Source of the DNA: an uncultured Pelagibacteraceae bacterium
Lineage (GTDB): Bacteria; Pseudomonadota; Alphaproteobacteria; Pelagibacterales; Pelagibacteraceae
Direction: 5' to 3'
Assembly (NCBI GenBank): GCA_902530635.1
Contig: CACABC010000006.1
Location: 1 to 59,455 of the forward strand
Length of the DNA stretch: 59,455 bases
In this document: piece by piece, positions 36,815-45,502 of the stretch
Numbering within the stretch: the first letter of the stretch is position 1
Layout: each line of letters starts with the position of its first letter
Made by a program: the position numbers and the translations under genes
Notes under the pieces: generated by a model
The model's input: only the letters and a program-made list of their open reading frames with translations
Told to the model about the DNA's origin: nothing
Databases searched by the model: none

Positions 36815-36820
36815 CCCCCT
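36815..36820 (-). promoter_or_regulatory. Strong Shine-Dalgarno sequence of the CUT1 binding-protein gene
   Basis: Reads AGGGGG on the minus strand, five bases before the ATG. Most genes in this window have no such purine-G run, so it stands out and predicts high translation. The 158-bp gap to the divergent ATPase gene at 36968 must hold the promoters of both units. Confidence 0.7.
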
Positions 36821-36967
36821 ATAAAATTATTAATTTAACGCGAAAACCTACCAAATTTCTCAGGATATTAAACCCTTTAAAAAAAATATGGCAGACATGC
36901 TTTTTTTACTTTAACTTAATTTTTATTAAAATTATGAAAATTTTTAAACTTGTAGTTGTAATATATT

Positions 36968-38020
36968 ATGGCAATTATTGAATTAACTAATATTGAAAAA
37001 TCTTTCGGATCAAACAAAGTTATAAATAATTTTAATATTAAAATAAAAGATGGGGAATTTATTGTTTTGGTTGGGCCTTCAGGTTGCGGAAAATCTACAC
37101 TACTTAGAATGATATCGGGGCTAGAAAAAGTAGATAATGGAGAAATATTTTTAGACAAAAAGCTAATTAACAACCTGCTTCCTTCAAGAAGAGAAATTGC
37201 AATGGTGTTTCAATCATACGCTTTATACCCCCATATGAACGTCTATGAAAATATGTCTTTTGGGCTTAAAATGGAGAAACTTTCCAAATCTGAAATAAAT
37301 AGAAAAGTTAATGAGGCAGCTAAAACTTTACAAATTGAAGATTTATTAAATAGAAAGCCAAGAGAACTTTCTGGAGGTCAAAGACAAAGAGTTGCGATTG
37401 GAAGAGCAATCACAAGAAATCCAAAAGTCTTTTTATTTGATGAGCCACTTTCAAATTTAGATGCTGCATTAAGATCTGAAATGCGAGTTGAAATTTCTAA
37501 ACTACACAAAAAAATAAATTCTAATATGATTTATGTAACACACGATCAAGTAGAAGCAATGACCTTGGCTGATAGAATTGTATTACTTAATAAAGGAAAT
37601 ATTGAACAATTTGACACTCCTAATGAAATTTATGAAGATCCAAACAATATATTTGTTGCAGAATTTATAGGTACACCAAAAATGAATATAATTAAAATTG
37701 ATAAAAACAATATTAAAAATAATAATGTAGTAAAACTTTTTAAAAATGAAATAAAATTTGAAAATTTTAAATTTAATGATGATATCTATTTAGGTATAAG
37801 ACCCGAAGATATTAGTTTAAAACATGATGGTGAGATTAAATTGGATATTAAAATTGATTTAATAGAAAACTTAGGATTTGAAAAAATTATTTACTCTTCA
37901 ATTTCAAATAAAGAATTAAGAATTAAAACCTCTGAAAATATATCAAAAGAAACAAACAAGATATCTTTTTCAAAAAGTAAAGTTTTTCTTTTTGATAAAA
38001 ATAAAAATAGAATACGATAA
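36968..38020 (+). CDS. Sugar ABC transporter ATP-binding protein (MalK/UgpC type)
   Basis: ATPase of the CUT1 importer. Walker [11 protein letters not shown]-loop [14 protein letters not shown], signature [14 protein letters not shown], Walker [13 protein letters not shown] and switch His in THDQVEAM are all intact. The C-terminal part (about 240-350) is a regulatory TOBE-like domain with LGIRPEDI, shorter and less conserved than in MalK. It is transcribed away from the binding-protein and permease genes across a 158-bp shared promoter region and ends two bases before the convergent ROK gene. Confidence 0.93.
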   Translation: MAIIELTNIEKSFGSNKVINNFNIKIKDGEFIVLVGPSGCGKSTLLRMISGLEKVDNGEIFLDKKLINNLLPSRREIAMVFQSYALYPHMNVYENMSFGLKMEKLSKSEINRKVNEAAKTLQIEDLLNRKPRELSGGQRQRVAIGRAITRNPKVFLFDEPLSNLDAALRSEMRVEISKLHKKINSNMIYVTHDQVEAMTLADRIVLLNKGNIEQFDTPNEIYEDPNNIFVAEFIGTPKMNIIKIDKNNIKNNNVVKLFKNEIKFENFKFNDDIYLGIRPEDISLKHDGEIKLDIKIDLIENLGFEKIIYSSISNKELRIKTSENISKETNKISFSKSKVFLFDKNKNRIR

Positions 38021-38022
38021 TA

Positions 38023-38910
38023 TTAATAAATTTGTTTTCTGCCTAAAAGCGCCGCACCTCTAACGCCGCTTGCATCACCATACTTAGGCTTCAAAAAAAC
38101 TGTGCGTAAATTTACATTTTTTAAATTATTGAAGTTTTTAAGATATTTTTCTGTAATATTTTTTACTTCTTCAAGGGAATGGATTTCATTTGAAACCCCT
38201 CCTCCAAAAACGATTGCGTCTGGATCGATTATATTTATTATTAAGGATAAACTCAAACCTAGGTTATCTATGAATTTATTTATAAAATCTTTATCATCTT
38301 TTGAATCATTTCTTGCATTCTTAAAAATTTCTTTTGCGATCAATTTTTTTTTATATTTAGAATAATATAATCTTTCTAATCCTTTGCCTGAAATAAACTC
38401 CTCAATATTATTTTTATTATTAGGTACACCAATTGGTATATGACCCCATTCTCCTGAGAAAGCATTTGGTCCAACAAGAATTTTTTTATCTATAACTAAA
38501 CCGCCGCCACATCCAGAACCCAATATAATTCCAAAAACAATTTTATAATGCTGAGCTGATCCATCATACGCTTCCGATAATGCAAAACAATTTGCATCAT
38601 TTTCGCACAATACTTTCCTGTTTAAACTTTTTGAAATGTCATCAGAAAATTTCATATTATTTAACCATGGAGAGTTATAGGCATTTTGGATTAATCCTGT
38701 ATCTAAATTTGTTGAACCAGGATGACAAACTCCAACGTTTAAATTTTTTTTAAATTGCTTTTCAATTTGATTTACTGATATAGCTATAGAATTAATTGTT
38801 TCTTTATAATCTTTTGGTGATTCCTTGCGACTTCTATGTAATTCAGTACCGTTATCATCTAATAAAACTGATTCAATTTTAGTAGCGCCTAAATCTATTC
38901 CGATTTGCAT
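38023..38910 (-). CDS. ROK family sugar kinase
   Basis: Probable ATP-dependent hexose or cyclitol kinase. It has the phosphate motif GIDLGATKIES, catalytic Asp105 in CENDANCF, GSGCGGGLV and GEWGHIPIG with His157. The cysteine-rich zinc loop of classic ROK kinases (C-x-C-G-x2-G-C) should follow this His; here a short loop without cysteine (161-170) leads straight to EEFISGKG. There is no N-terminal DNA-binding domain, so it is a kinase, not a repressor. Overlaps the CUT2 ATPase gene by one base. Confidence 0.88.
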   Translation of the reverse strand: MQIGIDLGATKIESVLLDDNGTELHRSRKESPKDYKETINSIAISVNQIEKQFKKNLNVGVCHPGSTNLDTGLIQNAYNSPWLNNMKFSDDISKSLNRKVLCENDANCFALSEAYDGSAQHYKIVFGIILGSGCGGGLVIDKKILVGPNAFSGEWGHIPIGVPNNKNNIEEFISGKGLERLYYSKYKKKLIAKEIFKNARNDSKDDKDFINKFIDNLGLSLSLIINIIDPDAIVFGGGVSNEIHSLEEVKNITEKYLKNFNNLKNVNLRTVFLKPKYGDASGVRGAALLGRKQIY

Positions 38911-39704
38911 TAGTTTTTTGATAATCTATCGATTTCTTTTAATTCTACTTCAAGCTTATCTAATTCTTCTCCACCAGCCATCATTCCTAAAAGTTTTTCA
39001 CGGGATAAATCTTTTTTATCAAAAGTTCCCATGCTTTTTCCCCTATTTAAAATTGTAAAACTATTTCCTACTGGATACGCATGATGTACGTTGTGGGTAA
39101 TTAAAATAACTCCGAGACCTGAAGCTGCAGCTTTAACGATATATTTTAAAACGACAGATGCTTGGTGAACACCAAGAGCAGAAGTTGGCTCATCAAGGAT
39201 TAAGACTTTTGCACCAAAATAAATTGCTCTCGAAATTGCCAAACATTGTCTTTCTCCACCAGACATAGTTCCAACTGCCTGTGACGGATCCCTAACATCA
39301 ATACCTATCTGCCCCATTCTTTCAGACGCAATGCTATTGGCTTTATTAACATCAAAGGTTTTAAATGGGCCGAAACCTTTCATAGGCTCTCTTCCCATAA
39401 AAAAATTTCTTGTTACGCTCATTAAAGAAACTAAAGCTAAATCCTGATAAACAGTAGCAATGCCCATATCCAAAGCATCTCTTGGAGAGTCAAAAATTGT
39501 TTTTTGTCCATCGACAATTATCTCTCCCTCGTCAGGTCTATGAACACCAGACAAAGTTTTAATTAAGGTTGATTTGCCAGCACCATTATCTCCAAGTAAA
39601 CACATAATTTCACCTTTTTTAATATGCATGGTGACATCTTTAAGAGCAATTACAGAACCAAAAAACTTACTAATATTATTAAATTCAACCAAATTATTAG
39701 TCAT
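38910..39704 (-). CDS. CUT2-type sugar ABC transporter ATP-binding protein (FrcA-like)
   Basis: ATPase partner of the permease encoded just upstream (1-bp overlap). Walker [10 protein letters not shown], signature [14 protein letters not shown], Walker [12 protein letters not shown] and switch His in THNVHHA are present. It is a single-domain ATPase of 264 residues, like FrcA, not the double-domain form of RbsA/IatA. The set may therefore work as a homodimer. It is coupled to a kinase gene by one base. Confidence 0.92.
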   Translation of the reverse strand: MTNNLVEFNNISKFFGSVIALKDVTMHIKKGEIMCLLGDNGAGKSTLIKTLSGVHRPDEGEIIVDGQKTIFDSPRDALDMGIATVYQDLALVSLMSVTRNFFMGREPMKGFGPFKTFDVNKANSIASERMGQIGIDVRDPSQAVGTMSGGERQCLAISRAIYFGAKVLILDEPTSALGVHQASVVLKYIVKAAASGLGVILITHNVHHAYPVGNSFTILNRGKSMGTFDKKDLSREKLLGMMAGGEELDKLEVELKEIDRLSKN

Positions 39705-40822
39705 TATTTATTTTCTGTAACCCTTCTTCTAATATAATTATTAAATATTACAGCTATTAACATCATTGCTCCTAAAAAAACTTTAAACCAATCGGTATCT
39801 ACATCTGTGTAATATATTCCCATAGAAACCGTTCCGAAAATTAGAGCTCCAAAGGCAGCACCAATTGCAGAACCATAACCTCCTGTAAGTAAACAGCCAC
39901 CAACTACTGCTGCCACAATGGCTTCTAACTCTTTTAAAAAACCTCTCATAGTGTCTGCAGATCCAGCATCTAGAACTTGTACACATGCATAAACAGTTGC
40001 TGCAACAGCCGTCCCAATAAATAAACTTATTTTTACTCTTCCAACTGGAACACCAACATTTCTGGCACCCAATTTGTCACCACCTGAAGCAAAAATCCAG
40101 TTTCCATACCTTGTTTTCATTAATAACCAAGTCGCAAATATTGTCATACCAATCCACCAAATTACAGATGCTGGAATACCTGTAGCTAATGGTGATCCAT
40201 CTTGTCTTAAAGCAATCAAGCCTAAAGACCCAAGCCATGTAAAAACTCCTTTAAATGCATCTGCTGAGAAAATCCAAGCAATAGGATCGTTTTCTATTAA
40301 TACTCTCAAGCCAGGTACTTGTGTTCTACCGGTTATTAATCTTGTTAAAGCAAGTGTCGCTCCTCTTAAAATAAATAACATTGCTAACGTAACAATAAAA
40401 GACGGAAGCCCTGTTCTAACTACTAAAATACCGTTTGCGTAACCAACAAGTACTGCCATTGAGAATGCAAAGAGAATACTCGACCATAAAGGCCACCCCC
40501 AATAAATAGCTGGGATAGCAATACATATTCCTGCAAACCCAATCATTGAGCCAACGGATAGATCAAACTCACCGCCTATCATTAATAACGCTGCTGCTAC
40601 TGCTATTATTCCAAGATTAGCTGAAACCTCTAAAAAATTAATTGTGCCATATGCACTAAACATACCGGTATCACCGGCAATAATTCCAAAGAATATAAAA
40701 ACAAGTATTGATCCACCTAAAGCTCCTAGTTCAGGGCGATTTAATAATACCTTGAGTTTTGAGACCTTTCGCAATCTTTCGTCTTTTGATTTTTCTTGAA
40801 TACTTTTTGATTTAGCCGACAT
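39704..40822 (-). CDS. CUT2-type sugar ABC transporter permease (FrcC-like)
   Basis: Inner-membrane channel of the RbsC/FrcC family with about ten helices. Characteristic stretches are [49 protein letters not shown] and [22 protein letters not shown]. At 372 residues it is longer than RbsC because of a loop at about 180-225. The binding-protein gene is upstream across a hairpin. Substrate is a monosaccharide or cyclitol; inositol is favoured by the adjacent iolG and iolE, fructose/ribose by similarity to FrcBCA. Confidence 0.92.
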   Translation of the reverse strand: MSAKSKSIQEKSKDERLRKVSKLKVLLNRPELGALGGSILVFIFFGIIAGDTGMFSAYGTINFLEVSANLGIIAVAAALLMIGGEFDLSVGSMIGFAGICIAIPAIYWGWPLWSSILFAFSMAVLVGYANGILVVRTGLPSFIVTLAMLFILRGATLALTRLITGRTQVPGLRVLIENDPIAWIFSADAFKGVFTWLGSLGLIALRQDGSPLATGIPASVIWWIGMTIFATWLLMKTRYGNWIFASGGDKLGARNVGVPVGRVKISLFIGTAVAATVYACVQVLDAGSADTMRGFLKELEAIVAAVVGGCLLTGGYGSAIGAAFGALIFGTVSMGIYYTDVDTDWFKVFLGAMMLIAVIFNNYIRRRVTENK

Positions 40823-40842
40823 TTTTTTAAAATTTGTTTAAA

Positions 40843-40876
40843 AATAAAGGCCTGACTTTTTAGTCAGGCCTTTATT
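40843..40876 (-). terminator. 15-bp hairpin between CUT2 binding-protein and permease genes
   Basis: Perfect arms AATAAAGGCCTGACT and AGTCAGGCCTTTATT around a TTTT loop (40858-40861). It lies 8 bp after the binding-protein stop and 20 bp before the permease start, the same place as the hairpin of the CUT1 system. Probably limits read-through into the membrane genes or protects the upstream mRNA end. Confidence 0.85.
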
Positions 40877-40884
40877 AAAGATTT

Positions 40885-41805
40885 TTATCTATAACCTTGT
40901 GCTGCCCATTTAATTACTTTGCTAGCATTTTTTGGAGTAACGAAACCAGGTCCCGTCATAACAACACCAGCTGGCATTGTTCCCCATCTCATGTACTGAG
41001 CAAAAATAGCTATTGGCAAATATCCTTGCAGATATTGTTGTTGATCAATTAAGAACTCAACTTCCCCAGCAGCAGCTGCTTTAAGCATGTCTGGTGACAT
41101 ATCAAATGTACCAAGTTTAATGCTACCAGTTTTACCAGCAGATTTAATTGCTTTTAATGCGGCTTCTCCAGAAAGACCTGCACCTAATGTAAGAATAGTA
41201 TCTACGCCACCAAGTTTAGCAGCAACAGCTTTTTGAATTTCTGTTGGGTCATTTGATGTACCAAGAATTTCTACTGATCCACCAAAACCTTTTTTGAAAC
41301 CTGCACATCTTCTGTCAAGAGCTACGTTACCAACTTCATGGTTTACGCAAAGAGCTTTTTTACCTCCTGCAGCTTTCATTTTTTGACCACCACCTACACC
41401 TGCTTCAAACTCAGTTTGTCCTACGTGAGCGCTAATACCTAATTTAGCAAAATCATCAGAACCAGAGTTCATTGATACTACAGGTATTCCTGCAGCGATT
41501 GCAGCTTTTACAGATTTTCCTAGTGCTGCAGCATCAGGTAATGTTATTACAATTCCTTTTGGTTTTTGTGAAACAGCATTATCAATTAGTTTTGCCATTT
41601 CAACCATGTCGAATGTGCCTGGAGCAGTATACTTACATTTTATCTTCATATCTTTGCAAGCAGAGTCAACTCCATTTTTGGCAACTGACCAAAAAGGATC
41701 GTTAGCTTGTCCATGTGAAACAACTATTACATCAATAGCAAAAGATGCTACTGACATTGCTGCCCACGAAAGAAAAGCCAATATAGTTAAATATATTTTT
41801 CTCAT
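40885..41805 (-). CDS. Periplasmic sugar/cyclitol-binding protein of CUT2 ABC transporter
   Basis: Receptor of the ribose/fructose-type importer. It has a signal peptide cleaved near VASFA (about residue 22), then VIVVSHGQANDPFWSVAKNG, the typical opening of the family, GIVITLPDAAALG, AAIAAGIPVVSMNSGSD and DQQQYLQGYLPI. Alanine- and glycine-rich, unlike its AT-driven neighbours. At 306 residues it is full length. With iolG beside it and iolE and iolD in the region, myo-inositol is a sensible but unproven ligand. Confidence 0.92.
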   Translation of the reverse strand: MRKIYLTILAFLSWAAMSVASFAIDVIVVSHGQANDPFWSVAKNGVDSACKDMKIKCKYTAPGTFDMVEMAKLIDNAVSQKPKGIVITLPDAAALGKSVKAAIAAGIPVVSMNSGSDDFAKLGISAHVGQTEFEAGVGGGQKMKAAGGKKALCVNHEVGNVALDRRCAGFKKGFGGSVEILGTSNDPTEIQKAVAAKLGGVDTILTLGAGLSGEAALKAIKSAGKTGSIKLGTFDMSPDMLKAAAAGEVEFLIDQQQYLQGYLPIAIFAQYMRWGTMPAGVVMTGPGFVTPKNASKVIKWAAQGYR

Positions 41806-41810
41806 ATTTT

Positions 41811-41816
41811 CCCTCT
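41811..41816 (-). promoter_or_regulatory. Strong Shine-Dalgarno sequence of the CUT2 binding-protein gene
   Basis: Reads AGAGGG on the minus strand, five bases before the ATG, the same spacing as in the CUT1 binding-protein gene. Nearly all other genes here lack such a site. Confidence 0.7.
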
Positions 41817-41825
41817 ATTGTTGTT

Positions 41826-41845
41826 AATATTAATTAATTAATATT
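41826..41845. promoter_or_regulatory. 20-bp perfect AT palindrome upstream of the CUT2 binding-protein gene
   Basis: A fully symmetric run of TTAA repeats flanked by AATATT arms, centred 30 bases before the start codon and next to the Shine-Dalgarno sequence. It might be an operator or a leader hairpin. It contains only A and T, so chance is a real alternative. Confidence 0.35.
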
Positions 41846-41920
41846 TTTTTATTTAAGCAAAAAAATAATTAAAAAGGAAGGAATAGAATATTTTTTACAA
41901 CCCAAGGTTTTAAAAAAATA

Positions 41921-42868
41921 TTAAATAATAATGACTTTTTTTGTTTTTAATGATTTGTAAGCTGCATTAGCAATTCTTAGAGACATTTCGCCATCGTAGT
42001 ATGTTGCTCTTGGTTTTTTACCTTTAATTGCAAGTTGATAAAGATCATTAAGCTGTAGTTTATAAGCTAAATTGTATCTATCGATAAAAAAATTATATTT
42101 TTTTTTATTTCCAGAAATGAGCATGCCCTTTTTTCCAAAAATTTCAATTCTTTGATCATAACCTAAAGAGCAATGTCTTGAGTTGTTTATTATTGCTATA
42201 ACGCCTGATTTAGATTTTAAAACACATGAGGCTATTTCATAATCTTTAACCTTTTTAAATTTTTGGTTTGAAATATTTGTGGCAGTTGCAAAAACCTCTT
42301 TTACTGGATCTTTTCCAAGATAAAATCTCACCATATCAAAATCATGAATGGTCATATCTCTAAAGATACCACCAGAACTTTTTAAATAATTATAAGATGG
42401 TGGTGCTGGATCCCTACTTGTTATAATAATCTTTTCCAATATTCCTATTTTACCTTTTAGCAATGACTCTTTCAAAGCAAAATGGCTAGGGTCATATCTT
42501 CGATTAAAACCAAGTTGAATTTTCGGATTGTACTTCTTTATTTCTTTTTTACAGTTTACGATCTTATTTATGTTTAAATCTAAAGGTTTCTCACAAAAAA
42601 TAATTTTTTTATTCTCCGCTGCCTTTTTAATTAAAGGAATGTGCGTAGCTGTTGATGATGATATAAATATTATTTTAATCGAATTATCTTTAAATGCTTT
42701 AACAGGATTAATTAAATTACTTGTTTTAAATTTCTTTGAAATTAAAAGCGATCTCTTTTTATCAATATCATAAACGTATTTAAGTATAAATTTGGGATTT
42801 AATTTAATATTTTTGGCATGCATAATCCCAATACGTCCCAATCCAAATAATGCAACATTCATTTTCAT
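41921..42868 (-). CDS. iolG: Inositol 2-dehydrogenase (IolG-like, Gfo/Idh/MocA family)
   Basis: Oxidises myo-inositol to 2-keto-myo-inositol with NAD. IolG-type motifs beyond the general family are GFNRRYDPSH, ITSRDPAPPSYNYLKSSGG, FRDMTIHDFDMVRFYLG (with the catalytic His/Asp region) and NNSRHCSLGYDQRIEIFG; the dinucleotide motif is ALFGLGRIGIMHA and CEKPLD closes it. The open frame extends to 42898 but the protein should start at ATG 42868 (or 42862), which leaves room for a promoter region shared with the divergent iolE. Confidence 0.88.
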   Translation of the reverse strand: MKMNVALFGLGRIGIMHAKNIKLNPKFILKYVYDIDKKRSLLISKKFKTSNLINPVKAFKDNSIKIIFISSSTATHIPLIKKAAENKKIIFCEKPLDLNINKIVNCKKEIKKYNPKIQLGFNRRYDPSHFALKESLLKGKIGILEKIIITSRDPAPPSYNYLKSSGGIFRDMTIHDFDMVRFYLGKDPVKEVFATATNISNQKFKKVKDYEIASCVLKSKSGVIAIINNSRHCSLGYDQRIEIFGKKGMLISGNKKKYNFFIDRYNLAYKLQLNDLYQLAIKGKKPRATYYDGEMSLRIANAAYKSLKTKKVIII

Positions 42869-42882
42869 AGTTAATTTTTTTA

Positions 42883-42898
42883 TTGTTTGAACGAACAA
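42883..42898. promoter_or_regulatory. Imperfect palindrome between iolG and iolE
   Basis: TTGTT (42883-42887) and AACAA (42894-42898) flank TGAACG, giving a near-symmetric 16-bp site in the middle of the divergent gap. It is a candidate operator for an inositol regulator. No regulator gene is in the window. Confidence 0.35.
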
Positions 42899-42931
42899 AA
42901 TAAAGCATTATCTTAACAAAGATTAAAAAAC

Positions 42932-43831
42932 ATGTCAGTAAAATTTGGAATATCACCAATAGCTTGGAGTAATGACGATATGCCAGAATTGGGTGGAGAA
43001 ACGTCTCTTGAAACTTGTTTGTCTGAAGCTCGTAAAGCAGGTTTTAGTGGCGTTGAATCAGGTGGTAAATTTCCTAAAAATTCAAAAGAACTAATACCAA
43101 TATTAGAAAAATTTAAAATTAGTTTATGTTCAGGTTGGTATGGCGCTAATTTATTAAAAAGATCAGTTAAAGAAGAAATGGAAAATATTAGAGCTCAATT
43201 AGATCTTTTTAAAAATTGTAAAGCACCATGTATAATTTTTGCAGAAGTTACTGGCTCAATTCAAGGAAATGATAAAATGCCTTTGTCAAAAAGACCTCAG
43301 TTAAATAAAGATGATTGGTCAAATTATTGTAAAAAAATTAACGAAATTGGAAAAAGACTTGAAGATGAACAAATGCCATTGGCTTATCACCATCACATGG
43401 GAACAGTAATCCAGTCTCATGAAGATACAGAAAGATTAATGCAAGAAACTAATGATTCTGTAAAATTAACGATAGATACAGGTCATATGTTATTTGCTGG
43501 TGGTGATTCTTTAAAAATTATAAAAGACTTTAAGGAAAAGATCATGCATGTTCATTGTAAAGATATGAGAAAAAATGTTTTAGAAAAATCATTAAAACAT
43601 GATTTAAGTTTTAGACACGCATTTTTAGAAGGAGCGTTCACTGTGCCAGGCGACGGTTGCATTGATTATAAACCTATTTTAAATGAGCTTAAAAAAAATA
43701 ATTACAATGGATGGTTAGTTGTAGAAGCAGAACAGGATCCAAAAAAAGCTAATCCATTTAAATATGCAAAAATTGGCTATAATTATTTAAGGTCCAAGGC
43801 AAAAGAATGTGGTTTTTTAATTATAGAATAA
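42932..43831 (+). CDS. iolE: Myo-inosose-2 dehydratase (IolE)
   Basis: Dehydrates 2-keto-myo-inositol to the dione that IolD opens. The TIM-barrel protein of 299 residues shows the specific opening GISPIAWSNDDMPELGGET, then GWYGANLL, LAYHHHMGTVIQSHED, TIDTGHMLFAGGD, MHVHCKDMR, FTVPGDGCIDY and VVEAEQDP, which carry the metal-binding His, Glu and Asp residues. It faces iolG divergently across about 60 bp and runs towards tgt, ending 3 bp from it. Confidence 0.93.
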   Translation: MSVKFGISPIAWSNDDMPELGGETSLETCLSEARKAGFSGVESGGKFPKNSKELIPILEKFKISLCSGWYGANLLKRSVKEEMENIRAQLDLFKNCKAPCIIFAEVTGSIQGNDKMPLSKRPQLNKDDWSNYCKKINEIGKRLEDEQMPLAYHHHMGTVIQSHEDTERLMQETNDSVKLTIDTGHMLFAGGDSLKIIKDFKEKIMHVHCKDMRKNVLEKSLKHDLSFRHAFLEGAFTVPGDGCIDYKPILNELKKNNYNGWLVVEAEQDPKKANPFKYAKIGYNYLRSKAKECGFLIIE

Positions 43832-43834
43832 TAT

Positions 43835-44059
43835 TTAATTATACCTAGTGATATGTTTCTTATAAAAATCATCAAATTTATTTTCTTTAATCGATAATCT
43901 AATTTGTTTCATAAATTCCTGATAAAAATTTATATTATGTAAAGAAATAAGCATAGACGCTAAAATTTCATTAGTATTTGTTAAATGATTTAGATAACTT
44001 TTTGAATATTTATTTAAATCTCTTATTTTTGTATTTTTATCTAAAGGAGTTTTATCCAT
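43835..44059 (-). pseudogene. tgt: C-terminal part of tgt, out of frame with the main part
   Basis: An open frame of 74 codons that reads as the missing C-terminus of tRNA-guanine transglycosylase: DKTPLDKN, YSKSYLNHL, NEILASML, LHNINFYQ and KQIRLSI match the family end. It continues the main tgt frame if one A is restored in the short A-run near 44057-44062. The zinc site is altered: where Tgt has C-x-C-x2-C this has Thr, Ile and Leu at the same spacing, while the fourth ligand, His in LHN, is kept. It may be a real broken end, a sequencing indel, or a separately translated remnant. Confidence 0.8.
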
Positions 44060-44949
44060 TTATATTTTGCATTTCTTAGATTTATTTTTCCTTCCCACGT
44101 AAAGGCTAATCCGGTTCTCCCTGATCTAGTTGGCATAACGCAATCAAACATATCAATTCCTGATTTTACAGCTCCTAGAATATCTGAAGGTGTGCCAACA
44201 CCCATTAAATATCTTGGCTTCTCATTCGGCATTTTCTTTGTAATACTATCCAAAACTTTAAACATTTCATTTTGTTTTTCACCTACGGCAAGTCCTCCTA
44301 AAGCGTATCCATCAAAATCTATTTCTAACAACCTTTCTAGACTTTCAATCCTTAGGTCATCAAACAAGCCGCCCTGAACAATTCCGAAAAGTGCTTTTTT
44401 ATTAGCATCTTTAAATTCTATTTTTGATCTTTTGGCCCACTCTGTTGAAACATCAATCGCATTTGCTATTATTTTTTTATCATTTGTAAGTCTAGGACAT
44501 TCGTCAAGGACCATAAGTATATCGGAGTTGATTATTTTTTGAATCTGGATACTTTTTTCAGGACTAAGTATGATTTTTTTTCCATCTAAGTGTGATGAAA
44601 AAATTGCTCCTTTTTTTTTATCTATTTTTCTAAATTTAGAAAGCGACATAATTTGAAAACCTCCTGAGTCTGTTAAAATTGGTTTATGCCAATTCATAAA
44701 TTGGTGTAGACCACCTGAATTTTTTAGTATCTCTAAACCTGGTCGTAAAAATAAATGATATGTATTTCCAAGTATTATATGGGTTTCCGTTTTCAATACA
44801 TCGTCTACAAAAATCCCTTTAACAGTTCCTTGAGTTCCAACAGGCATAAATGCGGGGGTTTCAATATTTCCTCTTGAAGTTTTTATTATTCCTAGTCTTG
44901 CTTGATTGTTTGTTTTAATTAATTCAAAAAAATCTTTTTTTGAATTCAT
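44041..44949 (-). CDS. tgt: tRNA-guanine transglycosylase, frameshifted near the 3' end
   Basis: Exchanges guanine-34 for preQ1 in tRNAs with GUN anticodons. The barrel domain is intact: Asp94 in ILTDSGGFQ, Asp149 in LDECPR, GIVQGG, GGLAVGE and IDMFDCVMPTR with the nucleophile Asp. After NLRNAKYK the frame leaves the family, reads five foreign codons (WIKLL) and stops, so the protein would be 302 residues instead of about 370 and lack the zinc domain. The rest is encoded in the next frame (43835-44059). Transcribed after ppi by a 4-bp gap. Confidence 0.9.
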   Translation of the reverse strand: MNSKKDFFELIKTNNQARLGIIKTSRGNIETPAFMPVGTQGTVKGIFVDDVLKTETHIILGNTYHLFLRPGLEILKNSGGLHQFMNWHKPILTDSGGFQIMSLSKFRKIDKKKGAIFSSHLDGKKIILSPEKSIQIQKIINSDILMVLDECPRLTNDKKIIANAIDVSTEWAKRSKIEFKDANKKALFGIVQGGLFDDLRIESLERLLEIDFDGYALGGLAVGEKQNEMFKVLDSITKKMPNEKPRYLMGVGTPSDILGAVKSGIDMFDCVMPTRSGRTGLAFTWEGKINLRNAKYKWIKLL

Positions 44950-44953
44950 TGAA

Positions 44954-45502
44954 TTACTTTATTTCAGAAAAGCTAACTATTTTATCAGGATTATCAACAG
45001 ATCCGTTTGGGTCATTTCCTTTTTTGATTTCATCAATTAGTTCCATGCCCTTAACTACTTTACCAAAAACTGTATATTGACCATCTAAATGTGGAGCTGC
45101 GTCAAAGCATATAAAAAATTGACTGTTAGCGCTATTTGGATTCATTGATCTTGCCATCGACAATGTTCCTCTTTCGTGTGGGAGGTTACTAAATTCAGCT
45201 TTTAAGTCGGGCAAGGAAGAACCACCGGTACCAACAAGTTTAGAATTAAAATTTTTTGAGTTTCCAAATTTGACATCACCAGTTTGAGCCATAAAACCAT
45301 CAATGACCCTATGAAAGACTACACCGTCATATTCTTTATTTTTTGCTAAGGTTTTGATTCTCTTTACATGTCCTGGAGCAATATCTGGGAATAATTCTAT
45401 CTCAACATTTCCAGTCTCTAATTTCAAAATCATTTTATTTTCTGCAACAGATTTGTTCATAAAAAACAAGCTAATAAAAATAATTACTAAAAGTTTCTTC
45501 AC
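44954..45502 (-). CDS. Periplasmic peptidyl-prolyl cis-trans isomerase, cyclophilin type
   Basis: Catalyses proline isomerisation in exported proteins. The cyclophilin core is clear: VVFHRVIDGFMAQTGD (with the catalytic Arg), LSMARSMNPNSANSQFFI and LDGQYTVFGKVVKGM. A signal peptide of about 20 residues (LLVIIFISLFFMNKSVA) directs it to the periplasm, as in PpiA. At 182 residues it is normal. It overlaps the coaD stop by one base and precedes tgt. Confidence 0.93.
   Translation of the reverse strand: MKKLLVIIFISLFFMNKSVAENKMILKLETGNVEIELFPDIAPGHVKRIKTLAKNKEYDGVVFHRVIDGFMAQTGDVKFGNSKNFNSKLVGTGGSSLPDLKAEFSNLPHERGTLSMARSMNPNSANSQFFICFDAAPHLDGQYTVFGKVVKGMELIDEIKKGNDPNGSVDNPDKIVSFSEIK

Noticed and set aside
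44041-44070. Programmed frameshift in tgt
   Set aside because: The shift site is only a short A-run, no clear stimulating hairpin or internal Shine-Dalgarno was seen, and tgt is not known to use recoding. Decay or a read error is simpler.
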